Below are positions 17,373-27,360 of a stretch of 64,000 nt of DNA, piece by piece. A model generated the notes under the pieces. It was not told where the DNA came from and did not search any database. It saw only the letters and a list, made by a program, of their open reading frames with translations. The DNA comes from Phenylobacterium sp. GTDB lineage: Bacteria > Pseudomonadota > Alphaproteobacteria > Caulobacterales > Caulobacteraceae. Every line of letters starts with the position of its first letter. Position 1 is the stretch's first letter. The stretch is taken from contig NZ_JAUXSP010000008.1 of NCBI RefSeq assembly GCF_030679875.1, positions 62,001 through 126,000 on the forward strand. Direction: 5' to 3'. A program made the translations under genes and the position numbers.

Positions 17373-18203
17373 CTAGGCCGGAAGGGAAGGGGTGCGGGCC
17401 AGGCGGACAGCCTTAGCCAGGGATTGAACTTTGGAAAGCACCTTGGCGGTCACGTCTTCGTTGCGCTCCAGGGCATGGGCCACCTCATCCACCAGGACCG
17501 AACCGACCACGGCGGCGTCGGCCACCATGGCGATGGCGCCTGCGCGCTCAGGGGTGCGGATGCCGAAACCGACCGCCACGGGCAGGCCGGAAGCGGCGCG
17601 GATGCGGGCGACGGCCGGGCGCACAGCCTCGGCGTCGGCCTCCTTGGCGCCGGTCACCCCGGTCACCGAGACGTAGTAGACAAAGCCCGAGGTCCGCCGC
17701 AGCACCACCGGCAGGCGCTTGTCGTCCGTGGTCGGGGTAGCCAGCCGGATCAGGGAGATGTCGGCGGCGTCCAGGGCGTCGGCCAGGGGATCGGCCTCTT
17801 CCGGCGGGCAGTCGACGACGATCAGGCCATCGATCCCGGCTGCGGATGCGGCCTGGGCGAAGGCCTCGAACCCCCAGGTCACCAGCGGGTTCAGATAGCC
17901 CATCAGGATCAGGGGCGTGGTGTCGTCGCCCTGGCGGAATTCCGCCGCCAGATCCAGCACGCCCTTCAGGGTCATGCCGTCCTTCAGAGCCCGCTGGGCG
18001 GCCTTCTGGATCGGCGGGCCCTCGGCCATGGGATCGGAGAAGGGAAAGCCCAGCTCGATCAGGTCGGCGCCTGCGCCGGGCAGGCCCTTGAGAATCTCCA
18101 GCGCCGTGGCGCGGTTCGGATCGCCGGCCATCACATAGGCGATGAAGGCGGCGCGGTCCTGCGCCTTCAGGGCCGCAAACCGCGCATCGATACGGGATTT
18201 CAT
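17373..18203 (-). CDS. trpA: Tryptophan synthase alpha subunit
   Basis: Cleaves indole-3-glycerol phosphate to indole and glyceraldehyde-3-phosphate; indole is channelled to TrpB. The 276-residue TIM barrel shows [11 protein letters not shown] near residue 21 and [19 protein letters not shown], which holds the catalytic glutamate, near residue 48. A phosphate-binding VGFGIRTPE follows later. Its ATG overlaps the trpB stop by one base, matching the need for equal amounts of both subunits. Confidence 0.96.
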   Translation of the reverse strand: MKSRIDARFAALKAQDRAAFIAYVMAGDPNRATALEILKGLPGAGADLIELGFPFSDPMAEGPPIQKAAQRALKDGMTLKGVLDLAAEFRQGDDTTPLILMGYLNPLVTWGFEAFAQAASAAGIDGLIVVDCPPEEADPLADALDAADISLIRLATPTTDDKRLPVVLRRTSGFVYYVSVTGVTGAKEADAEAVRPAVARIRAASGLPVAVGFGIRTPERAGAIAMVADAAVVGSVLVDEVAHALERNEDVTAKVLSKVQSLAKAVRLARTPSLPA

Positions 18204-19444
18204 CAGATGGTGCGTCCCAGATGGTCGGCCACGGTGGCCACGTCCTTATCGCCTCGGCCCGACAGGTTCATCACCACCACGCCGCCCTTGCCCACGTCGC
18301 GGGCGATATCAGGCAGACGGGCGATGGCGTGGGCGGACTCCAACGCCGGAATAATGCCTTCCAGCTCGGCGCAGAGCTTGAAGGCGTCCAAGGCCTCGAG
18401 GTCCGTGGCGGTCAGATACTGGGCCCGGCCGACATCGTGCAGCCAGGAGTGCTCTGGGCCGATGCCGGGGTAGTCCAGGCCGGCCGAAATCGAGTGAGCC
18501 TCGGTGATCTGGCCTTCGGCGTCCTGCAGCAGATAGGTCTTATTGCCGTGCAGAACGCCGGGGCGGCCCCCATTGATGGCCGCGGCGTGGCGATCGGTGC
18601 CCATGCCGTCGCCCGCCGCCTCGACCCCGATGATCCGCACCGACTCATCGTTCAGGAACGGATGGAAGGTGCCAATCGCGTTGGAGCCGCCGCCGACACA
18701 GGCGACCACGGCGTCCGGCAGGCGACCCTCGGCCTCCAGGATCTGCTCGCGGATCTCCCGACCCATGATCGCCTGGAAGTCGCGGACCATCATCGGATAG
18801 GGATGCGGACCGGCCGCCGAACCGATCAGGTAATAGGTGTCCTCCACATTCGTGACCCAGTCGCGGAGGGCCTCGTTCATGGCGTCCTTCAGCGTCGAGG
18901 CGCCGCTGGTCACCGGGGTGACCTCGGCGCCGAGCAGATTCATGCGGAAAACGTTGGGCCGCTGCCGGGCCACGTCGACCGCGCCCATATAGACCACACA
19001 CGGCAGGCCAAAGCGGGCGCAGACCGTGGCTGTGGCCACCCCGTGCTGACCGGCGCCCGTCTCGGCGATGATGCGGGTCTTGCCCATCTTCCGGGCCAGC
19101 AGAATCTGGCCGATGCAGTTGTTGATCTTGTGCGCGCCGGTGTGATTCAGGTCCTCGCGCTTGAAATAGATCTTGGCCCCGCCGAAGTGGTCGGTCAGGC
19201 GTTCGGCGAAATAGAGCGGCGAGGGCCGGCCCACATAGTGGGTCAACAGGCCATTGAGCTCGGCCTGGAAGGCGACGTCCTCGCGGCTCGCCAGATAGGC
19301 GGCCTCAAGGTCCAGCACCAGCGGCATCAGGGTCTCGGCCACGTAGCGGCCGCCGAACTGGCCGAACCGCCCGTTGGCGTCGGGATAGGCGGCGAAATCG
19401 TTGGGCGTCGCGGGCGGCGCCGGGGGGTGCGTCGGGGCGTTCAT
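18203..19444 (-). CDS. trpB: Tryptophan synthase beta subunit
   Basis: PLP enzyme that condenses indole with serine to tryptophan. The 413-residue protein has the PLP lysine motif HTGAHKINN near residue 103, the [12 protein letters not shown] segment carrying the catalytic glutamate, and the phosphate-binding [12 protein letters not shown]. The N-terminus has a short proline-rich leader before the conserved [11 protein letters not shown]. It follows trpF by 28 bp and is coupled to trpA. Confidence 0.97.
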   Translation of the reverse strand: MNAPTHPPAPPATPNDFAAYPDANGRFGQFGGRYVAETLMPLVLDLEAAYLASREDVAFQAELNGLLTHYVGRPSPLYFAERLTDHFGGAKIYFKREDLNHTGAHKINNCIGQILLARKMGKTRIIAETGAGQHGVATATVCARFGLPCVVYMGAVDVARQRPNVFRMNLLGAEVTPVTSGASTLKDAMNEALRDWVTNVEDTYYLIGSAAGPHPYPMMVRDFQAIMGREIREQILEAEGRLPDAVVACVGGGSNAIGTFHPFLNDESVRIIGVEAAGDGMGTDRHAAAINGGRPGVLHGNKTYLLQDAEGQITEAHSISAGLDYPGIGPEHSWLHDVGRAQYLTATDLEALDAFKLCAELEGIIPALESAHAIARLPDIARDVGKGGVVVMNLSGRGDKDVATVADHLGRTI

Positions 19445-19472
19445 CGTCTTGCGCGTCCTTGCAAATTGCTCG

Positions 19473-20123
19473 TCATGCGCGGCGCACGGCGTCCAGAAAG
19501 GCCGTGATCAAGGCCGGGTCCTTTAGTCCGGGACCGCGCTCCACGCCAGAGGAAACGTCCACCGCGGGGGCACCGGACAGGCTGACCGCCTCGGCCACAT
19601 TCCACGGATCAAGACCACCGGCCAGGAACCAGGGGCGGGAAAACCGGCGACCAGACAGCAGGGTCCAGTCGAAGCGCGCGCCGACGCCCCCAGGCAGGGC
19701 GGCATCCTTGGGCGGACGCCCCTCGAACATCAGATGATCGGCGGCGCCCTCATAGGCGCCGACGCCGGTGAGGTCGCCAGCTTCCGATACGGGGATCACC
19801 TTGATGGTCCGCGCCCCTGTCCGCTGGCCGATGGCGGCCACCCGGGCGGGGGGCTCTGCGCCGTGCAGCTGGATCAGGTCCGGGCGCAGGTGGGTCATGA
19901 TCTGATCGATCAGCGCGTCGGAGGGATCGACGCTGACCGCCACCACCTGGGCCTGTCCCCGCACGGGCGCGGTCAAGGCGCCGGCCGCCTCAGGGGTGAT
20001 GTCGCGGGGGCTGGCCGGGAAGAAGATGAACCCCAGATAGGCCGCTTTGCCGTCCAGGGCGGCGGTGACCGCCTGCGGCGTGGACAGACCACAGATCTTG
20101 GAGGCGATGCGAGGGGCGCTCAT
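19473..20123 (-). CDS. trpF: Phosphoribosylanthranilate isomerase
   Basis: Third step of tryptophan synthesis, an Amadori rearrangement of PRA to CdRP. The 216-residue TIM barrel starts with [11 protein letters not shown], holding the catalytic cysteine, and contains [10 protein letters not shown] and the phosphate-binding [13 protein letters not shown] and [11 protein letters not shown] near the end. It is the first gene of trpFBA-accD-folC on the minus strand. The other trp genes are outside this window. Confidence 0.94.
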   Translation of the reverse strand: MSAPRIASKICGLSTPQAVTAALDGKAAYLGFIFFPASPRDITPEAAGALTAPVRGQAQVVAVSVDPSDALIDQIMTHLRPDLIQLHGAEPPARVAAIGQRTGARTIKVIPVSEAGDLTGVGAYEGAADHLMFEGRPPKDAALPGGVGARFDWTLLSGRRFSRPWFLAGGLDPWNVAEAVSLSGAPAVDVSSGVERGPGLKDPALITAFLDAVRRA

Positions 20124-20174
20124 GTCCCGTCGATTAGGGGATGGAAGCCCTTGTCCGCAAGGCGCCGCGGGAAT

Positions 20175-20621
20175 TCAGGGCGCCGGGGGCGCGGCGGCCC
20201 GAGCCTCGTTTTGCGCCCGGAGCTGATCGCGGATTTCCATCAGCAGCACCTCGGTCGGCGAAGGCGCCGGCTGGGCCTCCGGGGGCTTTTCAGCCTCCTT
20301 GCGGCGCATGGCGTTGACCAGCTTGACCAGCATGAACACGGCCCAGGCCACGATGACGAACTGGATCACCGTATTGATGAAGGCGCCGTACTGGATGGCC
20401 ACCAGTTCGACCGCCTCGGTGGCGGGGTCGTCGGGGCGCAAGACCCATCGCAGGCGGGAGAAGTCTACGCCGCCCGTCAGCAGTCCGATCGGCGGCATGA
20501 TGATCTGATCGACCAGGCTCTTCACGATGGCGTTGAAAGAGGCGCCGATGATGACGCCGACAGCCAGGTCGATGACATTGCCGCGGGAAATGAACTCGCG
20601 GAATTCCGAGACGATGCTCAC
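20175..20621 (-). CDS. mscL: Large-conductance mechanosensitive channel
   Basis: Inner-membrane emergency valve that opens under hypo-osmotic tension. The 148-residue protein has the standard N-terminal helix EFREFISRGNVIDLAVGVIIG, pore-lining TM1 with IGASFNAIVKSLVDQIIMP, a periplasmic loop, TM2 GAFINTVIQFVIVAWAVFML and a C-terminal bundle helix LLMEIRDQLRAQN. The tail is alanine/proline-rich and slightly longer than in E. coli. It sits between ihfB and trpF on the same strand but with gaps of about 50 bp. Confidence 0.95.
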   Translation of the reverse strand: MSIVSEFREFISRGNVIDLAVGVIIGASFNAIVKSLVDQIIMPPIGLLTGGVDFSRLRWVLRPDDPATEAVELVAIQYGAFINTVIQFVIVAWAVFMLVKLVNAMRRKEAEKPPEAQPAPSPTEVLLMEIRDQLRAQNEARAAAPPAP

Positions 20622-20672
20622 GCCAGAGATCCTCAGGTGTGGGGGAAGGCCAAGGGCTGCGGCGCCCGCCGA

Positions 20673-20954
20673 TCAGTCGGCGTTCAGGCGCTCGCGCAGT
20701 TCCTTGCCGCTCTTGAAGAAAGGGACGTGCTTGGCGCGGACGTCCACAGGCTCGCCGGTGCGGGGATTGCGGCCGGAACGGGCGTCTCTCGCCCTGACCG
20801 ACAGGGCGCCAAAGCCCCTCAGCTCGACGCGGCCGCCCTCTTCCAGGGCCACAATCATCTGCTCCAGGACCACGCCCACCACCCGCTCGATATCGCGTTG
20901 GGTCAGGTGGGGGTTTTCCTCAGCCAGACGGGCGATCAGTTCGGATTTGATCAT
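20673..20954 (-). CDS. ihfB: Integration host factor subunit beta
   Basis: DNA-bending protein that forms a heterodimer with IhfA and acts in sigma-54 promoters, replication and recombination. The ATG at 20954 gives the normal 93-residue form [17 protein letters not shown], with the minor-groove arm [12 protein letters not shown] near residue 60 and the family ending [16 protein letters not shown] longer reading from TTG at 21008 was rejected as unnecessary. It lies downstream of rpsA, the order seen in many proteobacteria, with a strong terminator in between. Confidence 0.95.
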   Translation of the reverse strand: MIKSELIARLAEENPHLTQRDIERVVGVVLEQMIVALEEGGRVELRGFGALSVRARDARSGRNPRTGEPVDVRAKHVPFFKSGKELRERLNAD

Positions 20955-21053
20955 CGCACTTTCCGCAGGTTCGGCGCGGACCATGGGCGAGTCCCTGAGG
21001 ATGATCAAGGCTGTATGCGGAGCGCGCCTAAGACTTCACGCGTCGCCGCCACG

Positions 21054-21087
21054 AAAAAGCCCCGTCCGGATATCCGGACGGGGCTTT
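21054..21087 (-). terminator. Strong intrinsic terminator after rpsA
   Basis: A perfect 26 bp palindrome at 21059-21084 (half-site GCCCCGTCCGGAT) has A5 on its left and TTT on its right, so on the minus strand it is a GC-rich hairpin followed by a U-run. It lies 31 bp after the rpsA stop. The flanks also allow weaker termination on the plus strand. Confidence 0.88.
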
Positions 21088-21117
21088 CCCTAGACTACAG
21101 TCTCAAGGCCGGGACGA

Positions 21118-22830
21118 TCAGTCCTTGGGCTGGCCTTTTTCCCGCAGGGCCGCGCCCAGGATGTCGCCGAGGGACGCGCCGGAGTCCGACGAGCCGAACT
21201 GCTCGATGGCCACCTTTTCCTCGGCCATTTCCAGGGCCTTGATCGACAGCGAGAGGCGACGGGCGCCCTTGTCGACATTGGCCACCTGCGCATCGACGCG
21301 GTCGCCGACGGCGAAACGCTCGGGGCGCTGGTCGGCCCGGTCCCGGGACAGGTCGGACTTGCGGATGAAGGCCGTCATCGGGGCTTCATCATCGCCCAGA
21401 CGCACTTCGATACCGCCCGTGGTGACCTCGGTGACCGTGACGGTCACGGTCTGGCCCTTGCGGTAGGCGTCGCCAGCCATCGGGTCGCCGCCCAGCTGCT
21501 TGATGCCAAGCGAGATACGCTCCTTCTCGACATCGACGTCCAGGACCTGAGCCTTGACCATCTCGCCCTTCTGATAGCGCGTGATGACTTCCTCGCCCGG
21601 CGCGGTCCAGTCCAGGTCGGACAGGTGCACCATGCCGTCGATGTCGTTGTCCAGGCCGATGAACAGGCCGAACTCGGTGGCGTTCTTGACTTCGCCCTCG
21701 ACGGTGGAGCCGACTGGATGGGTTTCCAGGAAGGCGTCCCAGGGATTGGCCATGGCCTGCTTCAGGCCCAGCGAAACGCGACGCTTGGACGGATCGACGT
21801 CCAGGACGACCACTTCCACTTCCTGAGAGGTGGAGACGATCTTGCCCGGATGGACGTTCTTCTTGGTCCAGGACATCTCGGACACGTGGACCAGGCCCTC
21901 GACGCCAGCTTCCAGCTCCACGAAGGCGCCGTAGTCGGTGATGTTGGTGATCCGGCCGGTGAACTTCGCGCCGACGGGGTACTTGGCTTCCACGCCGTCC
22001 CAGGGGTCGGACTGGAGCTGCTTCATGCCGAGCGAGATGCGCTGGGTGTCGGGGTTGATCTTGACGATCTGCACCTTGACCGTGTCGCCCACCGCCAGCA
22101 CCTGGCTCGGATGGTTGACGCGCTTCCAGCTCATGTCGGTGACGTGCAGCAGGCCATCGATGCCGCCCAGGTCCACGAACGCGCCGTAATCGGTGATGTT
22201 CTTGACCACGCCTTCGCGGACTTCGCCTTCCTGCAGCTGGGCCACCAGCTCGGTGCGCTGCTCGGCGCGGGCTTCTTCCAGGATGGCGCGACGCGACACG
22301 ACGATGTTGCCGCGGGGACGGTCCATCTTGAGGATGGCGAAGGGCTGGTCCTTGCCCATGAGCGGGCCGACGTCGCGCACGGGGCGGATGTCGACCTGGC
22401 TGCCCGGCAGGAAGGCCGAGGCGCCGCCGAGATCGACGGTGAAGCCGCCCTTCACGCGGCCGACGATGGAGCCCATGACCGGCTCATTGAGGGCGTAGAC
22501 GCCTTCCAGACGGGTCCAGGCCTCTTCGCGACGGGCCTTGTCGCGGCTGATGACCGCTTCGCCCATGGCGTTCTCGACCCGCTCGAGGAAGACCTCGACG
22601 GTGTCGCCCACGGCGATGGTCGCCTTGGAGTCGTCTTCGCCGCCGAATTCCTTCAGCAGGACGCGGCCCTCGGTCTTGAGGCCCACATCGATGATGGCGA
22701 AGTCTTTCTCGATGCCCACCACCAGGCCCTTGACCACGGTGCCTTCCATGAAGTCACGGCCGCCAAGCGACTCGTCGAGGAGGGCGGCGAAGTCGTCGCG
22801 GGAGGGGGAGAGGCTCATATCGTCAGCCAT
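21118..22830 (-). CDS. rpsA: 30S ribosomal protein S1
   Basis: RNA-binding ribosomal protein needed to recruit structured mRNAs. The 570-residue protein carries six S1 (OB-fold) repeats; the repeated signatures [39 protein letters not shown] and [20 protein letters not shown] are easy to see, as are the DPWDG/NPWDAF linkers. Upstream lies cmk on the same strand, and downstream a strong terminator precedes ihfB. Confidence 0.97.
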   Translation of the reverse strand: MADDMSLSPSRDDFAALLDESLGGRDFMEGTVVKGLVVGIEKDFAIIDVGLKTEGRVLLKEFGGEDDSKATIAVGDTVEVFLERVENAMGEAVISRDKARREEAWTRLEGVYALNEPVMGSIVGRVKGGFTVDLGGASAFLPGSQVDIRPVRDVGPLMGKDQPFAILKMDRPRGNIVVSRRAILEEARAEQRTELVAQLQEGEVREGVVKNITDYGAFVDLGGIDGLLHVTDMSWKRVNHPSQVLAVGDTVKVQIVKINPDTQRISLGMKQLQSDPWDGVEAKYPVGAKFTGRITNITDYGAFVELEAGVEGLVHVSEMSWTKKNVHPGKIVSTSQEVEVVVLDVDPSKRRVSLGLKQAMANPWDAFLETHPVGSTVEGEVKNATEFGLFIGLDNDIDGMVHLSDLDWTAPGEEVITRYQKGEMVKAQVLDVDVEKERISLGIKQLGGDPMAGDAYRKGQTVTVTVTEVTTGGIEVRLGDDEAPMTAFIRKSDLSRDRADQRPERFAVGDRVDAQVANVDKGARRLSLSIKALEMAEEKVAIEQFGSSDSGASLGDILGAALREKGQPKD

Positions 22831-22923
22831 AGTGCTCTTTCGTTCGAATTGACGTCGGGGCCCTGGCCGCGCGCGGTCTCAGGGACGGAGTCCTGACGTC
22901 AGGTTAGGGGTTGCAACCGAAAC

Positions 22924-22939
22924 GTGAGGCGAGCCTCAC
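22924..22939. promoter_or_regulatory. Inverted repeat upstream of rpsA
   Basis: GTGAGGCGAGCCTCAC is a perfect 7 bp inverted repeat around GA, in the 195 bp gap between the cmk stop and the rpsA ATG. It could be an operator or RNA hairpin; no T-run follows on the minus strand, so it is not a classical terminator. The rest of the gap shows no gene. Confidence 0.35.
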
Positions 22940-22998
22940 GGGATGAAATCGCCCGCAGCCGTGCGAGGGAAAGGCGCGGTTGGATTTGCTCGGCCAGT

Positions 22999-23036
22999 CT
23001 TCCAGATCAGGGAGTCTCTTCCGGATCAGGGAGTCT
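22999..23036. repeat. Tandem 19 bp duplication across the 3' end of cmk
   Basis: Two adjacent 19-base units, 22999-23017 and 23018-23036, differ at one position (A versus G at the sixth base). The right-hand copy contains the last codons and stop of cmk; the left copy repeats the stop region outside the gene. This looks like a recent local duplication. Confidence 0.8.
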
Positions 23037-23673
23037 GGCGGGCGCGCGCCGCCTCGACGATACGGCGGGCCGCATCGGTGGCTTGGTCTATAGTCATTTC
23101 CGAGGTGTCCAGCAAGACGGCGTCGTCCGCCGGCGCCATGGGGGCAGTGGCGCGGCCAGAGTCCCGTTCGTCGCGCACATGGATATCAGCCAGGATTTCC
23201 TCCAGGCTGACCGTCTCCCCCTGTCCCGTCAGCTGGCGCCAGCGCCGTTCGGCCCGAACCTCCGGTCTGGCGGTCACGTAGAGCTTGGCCCCCGCTCCTG
23301 GGCAGATCACCGTGCCCATGTCGCGGCCATCCAGCACCGCCCCGCCCGGCTGGCCGGCGAAGTCCCGCTGCAGGGCCAGCAGCACCTGGCGGACCTGGGG
23401 ATGGACGGCCACGCGGCTGGCGGCCTCCCCCGCGGCGCGGGTGCGGAAGGCGTCATTGTCCAGGGCGTCGGGACGCAGGGCCTGGGCCACGGCGGCGGCG
23501 GCGGCTTCGTCGCCAAGGTCGCCTCCGTCCTGTTGCAGAAGCACGCCCACGGCCCGGTAGAGCAGGCCTGAATCCAGCACCGGCAAGCCATAGACCCGAC
23601 CAAGGCCCGCCGCGATCGTCCCCTTGCCGGAGGCGGCGGGTCCATCGACGGTGATCACCGCAGATCCGCTCAT
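23026..23673 (-). CDS. cmk: Cytidylate kinase
   Basis: Phosphorylates CMP and dCMP with ATP. The 215-residue protein has the P-loop-like [18 protein letters not shown] at residue 9, LLYRAVGV, and the CMP-binding [15 protein letters not shown] segment. It starts with an ATGA-type overlap at the aroA stop and is followed by rpsA, giving the widespread aroA-cmk-rpsA order. The last codons lie in a 19 bp tandem duplication. Confidence 0.94.
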   Translation of the reverse strand: MSGSAVITVDGPAASGKGTIAAGLGRVYGLPVLDSGLLYRAVGVLLQQDGGDLGDEAAAAAVAQALRPDALDNDAFRTRAAGEAASRVAVHPQVRQVLLALQRDFAGQPGGAVLDGRDMGTVICPGAGAKLYVTARPEVRAERRWRQLTGQGETVSLEEILADIHVRDERDSGRATAPMAPADDAVLLDTSEMTIDQATDAARRIVEAARARQTP

Positions 23674-25022
23674 GCGGCTTCGTGTTCCACGGCCTGGATC
23701 TGGCCGCCCAGACCGCTCATCATCTCGACGAAGCCTGGAAAGCTGGTGGCGATCATGCCCGGCTCGTCGACCATGACCGGCGCCTCAGCGGCGAGCCCGA
23801 GCACCAGGTGCGACATGGCGATGCGGTGGTCCCCATGGGTGGTGACCCGAGCGCCGCCGGCCACTGGATGGTTGGCCCGCACGGTCCCGTTGACGATCAG
23901 CCCCTCGGGCTCTTCTTCCACGCTGACCCCGCAGGCGGCGAGGCCTGTGGCGGTGAGCGCGATGCGGTCGCTTTCCTTGACCCGCATCTCACCAATGCCG
24001 CGCATGATCGTCTGGCCCTCGGCGAAGGCCGCCGCGATGGCGAGGATCGGATATTCGTCGATCATGGCCGGCGCGCGCTCCGGCGGCACCACGACGCCAC
24101 GCAGGGCCGAGTGACGGGCCGTGACGTCGCCCACCTGATCGCCGCCCTCTTCGCGGACATTGGCGATCGTCAGGTCCGCTCCCATTTCCTGAAGAGTCAG
24201 GAACAGGGCCGCCCGAAGGGGGTTGAGCAGCACCCCGTCGACCGTCACCTCCGAGCCAGGCGTGATCAGGGCCGCCACCAGGGGGAAGGCCGCCGAGGAC
24301 GGATCTCCCGGCACCGCCACGCTCGCGCCACTCAGGGCCTGGCCGCCGGGCACGGTGATCCGCCGCGCGCCATCGGCCATCAGCTCGACCTCGACCTGGG
24401 CGCCAAAGGCCCGCAGCATCCGCTCGGTATGATCCCGCGTCGCCTCAGGCTCGATCACCTGGGCGCCGCCGGCGCCGTGCAGACCGGCCAGCAGCACCGC
24501 CGACTTCACCTGGGCCGAGGGCTCGGGCAGGCGGTAGGCGATGGTCTTCAGATTTCCGCCCTGCAGGGTGAGCGGAAGGCGGCCCCCCGACCGGGCGATC
24601 CAGGTCGCGCCCATCTCCCCCAGGGGCTTGAGCACCCGGTTCATAGGCCGGCCCCGCAGGGAGGCGTCGCCGGTGAAGGTGGCGCAAAGATCAAACCCCG
24701 CCGCGGCGCCCATGATCAGGCGCACCCCGGTGCCGGCGTTGCCGCAGTCGATCACGTCGAGGGGTTCGGAAAAGCCGCCTCGCCCTTCGACACGCCAACG
24801 GCCGTCGCCCAGCCGCTCGACGCCGGCGCCGAAGGCGGCCATGGCCTGGGCCGTCCGTTTGACGTCCTCGCCCTCCAGAAGGCCCGTAATGTCAGTGGTC
24901 CCGCTGGCCATCGCGCCGAGGATCAGGGCGCGATGGGAAATGGACTTGTCGCCGGGGGCGCGCACACGGCCCCGCAACGGGCCGCCGCGGGTCGCGGTCA
25001 GTCCAGCCGCCGTGATGGAAAT
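23670..25022 (-). CDS. aroA: 3-phosphoshikimate 1-carboxyvinyltransferase (EPSP synthase); start probably ATT
   Basis: Shikimate-pathway enzyme transferring enolpyruvyl from PEP to shikimate-3-phosphate. Motifs include [16 protein letters not shown] near residue 22, [16 protein letters not shown] near residue 90 and [15 protein letters not shown] later. The open frame extends to a TTG at 25175, but that would overlap the divergent gene at 25136 and add 51 unrelated residues. No ATG, GTG or TTG exists in frame between them and the conserved region. GAGGAGG at 25028-25034 stands five bases before ATT at 25022, giving 450 residues and an N-terminus (ISITAAGL) like that of related AroA proteins. 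ATT is therefore the best start. Confidence 0.9.
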   Translation of the reverse strand: MSITAAGLTATRGGPLRGRVRAPGDKSISHRALILGAMASGTTDITGLLEGEDVKRTAQAMAAFGAGVERLGDGRWRVEGRGGFSEPLDVIDCGNAGTGVRLIMGAAAGFDLCATFTGDASLRGRPMNRVLKPLGEMGATWIARSGGRLPLTLQGGNLKTIAYRLPEPSAQVKSAVLLAGLHGAGGAQVIEPEATRDHTERMLRAFGAQVEVELMADGARRITVPGGQALSGASVAVPGDPSSAAFPLVAALITPGSEVTVDGVLLNPLRAALFLTLQEMGADLTIANVREEGGDQVGDVTARHSALRGVVVPPERAPAMIDEYPILAIAAAFAEGQTIMRGIGEMRVKESDRIALTATGLAACGVSVEEEPEGLIVNGTVRANHPVAGGARVTTHGDHRIAMSHLVLGLAAEAPVMVDEPGMIATSFPGFVEMMSGLGGQIQAVEHEAA

Positions 25023-25135
25023 GGACGCCTCCTCAAGGCCTTGGGTTTGTCCGAGGGGCTTTGCTTTTGACAGCCGCCCTGGCCCGTGGCAAGGGAGCCG
25101 GCTTCCTACAAACCGCTCTTTAGGGGATCGCCCAC

Positions 25136-25606
25136 GTGGCAAATCCAGAGTTGGGCGCCAAGCAGGTTTGCCCAAACTGCCAGGCCAAGTTCTACGACCT
25201 GACCAAGCGTCCGGCTGTGTGCCCCAAGTGCCAGACCGAGTTTGATCCTGACGAGGCGGTCAAGAACCGCCGCGTCCGGGGCCGCGCGCCGGCGCCCGAG
25301 CCCGAGGCCGAGGCCGAAGATCAGGTCAAGGCCCGCAGCGAGGACGACGAGGACGAGGACGACGAAGTCAGCGCGCCCGAGATCGACGAGATCGAAGATC
25401 CCGCCGTCGAGGATGACGAGGATGAGGACGCCGAACCCGTCGAACGCGTCGCCAAGAAGAAGTCCCCCGACGCTGATCTGGCCGGCTTCAGCGACGAAGA
25501 CGACCTGGAGGATGACGACGACGAGGCCGTGCCCTTCCTCGAGGAAGAGGACGAGGACTTCGACGACGGCGACATCGAGGGAATCCCCGAACCCGACGAA
25601 GATTGA
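25136..25606 (+). CDS. TIGR02300-type zinc-ribbon protein with acidic tail
   Basis: A 156-residue protein with an N-terminal zinc ribbon: [20 protein letters not shown] gives two CxxC pairs around a conserved FYDL. The remaining two thirds are extremely acidic and low-complexity, with runs such as [11 protein letters not shown]. This architecture matches the alphaproteobacterial TIGR02300 family, whose function is unknown. Start is GTG at 25136. It is divergent from aroA with a gap of about 113 bp if aroA begins at 25022. Confidence 0.85.
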   Translation: MANPELGAKQVCPNCQAKFYDLTKRPAVCPKCQTEFDPDEAVKNRRVRGRAPAPEPEAEAEDQVKARSEDDEDEDDEVSAPEIDEIEDPAVEDDEDEDAEPVERVAKKKSPDADLAGFSDEDDLEDDDDEAVPFLEEEDEDFDDGDIEGIPEPDED

Positions 25607-25711
25607 GGTCCCGGCGACAAGCCCTGAAAATGGTGCTTGATCGCCGTCAGACCTTTGACTAGGTTCCGCGCCTCTTCGGGAGGGCAAGCCCGCCCGAAGA
25701 ACCCAGGACCT

Positions 25712-25787
25712 GGGGCTATAGCTCAGCTGGTAGAGCGCTTGAATGGCATTCAAGAGGTCAGCGGTTCGACTCCGCTTAGCTCCACCA
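25712..25787 (+). tRNA. tRNA-Ala (anticodon GGC)
   Basis: A full cloverleaf is readable: acceptor GGGGCTA with TAGCTCC, D-loop AGCTCAGCTGGTAGAGC, anticodon stem CTTGA/TCAAG with loop ATGGCAT (anticodon GGC), T-arm with GGTTCGACTCC, and an encoded CCA end. It decodes GCC, the commonest alanine codon in GC-rich genomes. A terminator follows four bases later. Confidence 0.97.
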
Positions 25788-25791
25788 TGGA

Positions 25792-25826
25792 GGCCCGCAG
25801 TTAACGCTGCGGGCCTTCGCCTTTTT
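25792..25826 (+). terminator. Intrinsic terminator after tRNA-Ala
   Basis: A 9 bp perfect stem, GGCCCGCAG with CTGCGGGCC, around loop TTAACG, is followed within seven bases by CTTTTT. It begins four bases after the tRNA CCA end. Confidence 0.85.
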
Positions 25827-25868
25827 CCGGGGCGCCCGGGCCTCGTAGGTGCGGGGAAAGAGCCGACT

Positions 25869-27029
25869 TCAGGACGCGTTGCCGGAGACCGCCTCAGTTC
25901 CGCGGAGGTATCCGCGAGTCAGGTAAGCGATCCCCACAATCGAGGCGGCGAACAACAGGAGGAGCGAGGCTCCAGCGTTGGCGACCAAGGCTGCTGGCTC
26001 TTTGTAATGATCAGCCAGGACGCTCAGCGCCCACGAGGCGGCCGCGTATGGGGTCACGATCAGGATGACGCCCAGGTAGAACCTGCCTCCCACCACGCGG
26101 AAGCCCCGCATCGAGGCCGCCATCCCCTTCTCCGCAGCGCCGAGGGCGACCGCGGGGAGGATCGGCGCGAGCGAGCTGATCAGAACGAAGACCGTAAGTC
26201 CGGCGACTCCCTCAAGGCCATAGAGCTGCCACGGCGCCGCAGCGGGAAGCTGCGCCTGTAACCAGGGTCCCAGTTGACCGAAGGATTGAAAGATCACGCC
26301 GGCGACAACCAAGCGCCAAGCCCAGCCCCAGAGCGCCCTGCCAGGGAAGGCCGTGAATCTCGGCTCGTGCTTCGAGGCGGTGAAACGCGCCCACTGAATC
26401 ATCGCGACAAGCAGAATGATGAAGGACACCCAGTCCAACAAAACGAGCAGGATTATCAGCGCCAAGCCTTGGTTGAGATCCGCAGGATCGTTCCAGATGT
26501 CCATGATGGGAAGCATCGCCACCGCGCAGAACAGGATGAACCACGGGCCGACTACGCGAAGGAGCGCCGCCCGGTGGTCGCCTATTTCCGCCAACACGGC
26601 CTTGACCTCGCCGTCAGGGCTGAAGGTTGGTGGCTCCCGTTTCGCCATTGCGCGCCCACCACCTGCCGCTAAGGCGGCGACGTTCCGCTCCACGAGATCG
26701 ATGATGAACGGAACGCTGATCACGAAAGCCCCGGCGAGGGTCAGGAAACCAGTCGCCATCCCACCGAGCTTCGGATCAAGCAGAGGAGATGACAGGCTGA
26801 CCAAGAGAACAATCAGGCCGATAGCGATCGTAGCGATCCCGATGGCGATGACGCTGCGCCGGTGGCGTAGAAGAAGCTGGCGTACCGCTGGCGCATAAAT
26901 AGCGGCGGCGACCGCCATCGACCCAGCGACCGCCCAGACCTGAGTGCGGTCGCCGGGCGGCGCGAAGGCGAGCATAGCCACCAACGCCCCTGCCATCACG
27001 ACGGCGAGCCGAGCGTATTTCTTGTCCAA
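25869..27029 (-). CDS. Multi-pass membrane protein, function unknown
   Basis: A 386-residue integral membrane protein with about nine hydrophobic segments, for example LAVVMAGALVAMLAFAP at the N-terminus, VIAIGIATIAIGLIVLLVSL, MATGFLTLAGAFVISVPFII, ALIILLVLLDWVSFIILLVA and LLLLFAASIVGIAYLTRGYL. A soluble loop at about 120-155 contains AKREPPTFSPDGEVKAVLAE. No transporter signature is recognised. Base composition is lower in GC than typical neighbours (57% in one counted 60-base row), and it sits next to a tRNA gene, so acquisition by transfer is possible. Confidence 0.6.
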   Translation of the reverse strand: MDKKYARLAVVMAGALVAMLAFAPPGDRTQVWAVAGSMAVAAAIYAPAVRQLLLRHRRSVIAIGIATIAIGLIVLLVSLSSPLLDPKLGGMATGFLTLAGAFVISVPFIIDLVERNVAALAAGGGRAMAKREPPTFSPDGEVKAVLAEIGDHRAALLRVVGPWFILFCAVAMLPIMDIWNDPADLNQGLALIILLVLLDWVSFIILLVAMIQWARFTASKHEPRFTAFPGRALWGWAWRLVVAGVIFQSFGQLGPWLQAQLPAAAPWQLYGLEGVAGLTVFVLISSLAPILPAVALGAAEKGMAASMRGFRVVGGRFYLGVILIVTPYAAASWALSVLADHYKEPAALVANAGASLLLLFAASIVGIAYLTRGYLRGTEAVSGNAS

Positions 27030-27185
27030 GTTGCGCCCCCGACCCTTGCACGCGAAGCTGCACCATAGCTAGCCCGGCTGCAATCGTGCCGGGACTCGCC
27101 GGCATGAGGGGCCCGGCTCCGCGTTGAGGGCCTTCCGGTGGCGCCGGCAGGCCTTCGCCTTCGCAGCCACCCCTGGTCTTCCTCG

Positions 27186-27251
27186 GTGGTCGGCAGCACC
27201 ACCACAGCCATGGTGCGGGCCGGCAAGGTCCCGGTGCTGCTGTTCCGCTGA
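27186..27251 (+). pseudogene. Possible C-terminal remnant of a universal stress protein gene
   Basis: The frame ending in TGA at 27249 reads VVGSTTTAMVRAGKVPVLLF followed by R, close to the conserved end of UspA proteins, where a GS(T)-containing ATP loop precedes a PVL(V/L) strand. Upstream in this frame the sequence loses similarity and meets a stop at 27105, and no start with a ribosome-binding site is seen. The fragment lies in the 361 bp gap between the membrane protein and hsp20; the rest of that gap holds no convincing gene. Short similarity, so tentative. Confidence 0.35.
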
Positions 27252-27283
27252 TCCCTGGTGCGAGCGACGGACGCCGTCGGATA

Positions 27284-27314
27284 TTGAAACCTCGCTCCTG
27301 CATCGCCAGATAAT
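27284..27314 (+). promoter_or_regulatory. Candidate promoter for hsp20
   Basis: TTGAAA at 27284-27289 and GATAAT at 27309-27314 are separated by 19 bp. They could serve a sigma-70-type, or less likely a sigma-32-type, promoter for the downstream small heat-shock gene. Spacing is longer than ideal. Confidence 0.3.
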
Positions 27315-27360
27315 CGTCAACCGGAAGACTCGCGCCGACATCACGGGCGGGGCTTTCGGG

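Noticed and set aside
25256..25600. Minus-strand ORFs rich in serine over the acidic tail
   Set aside because: They are shadows of the GAC/GAG repeats encoding the acidic tail of the plus-strand protein.
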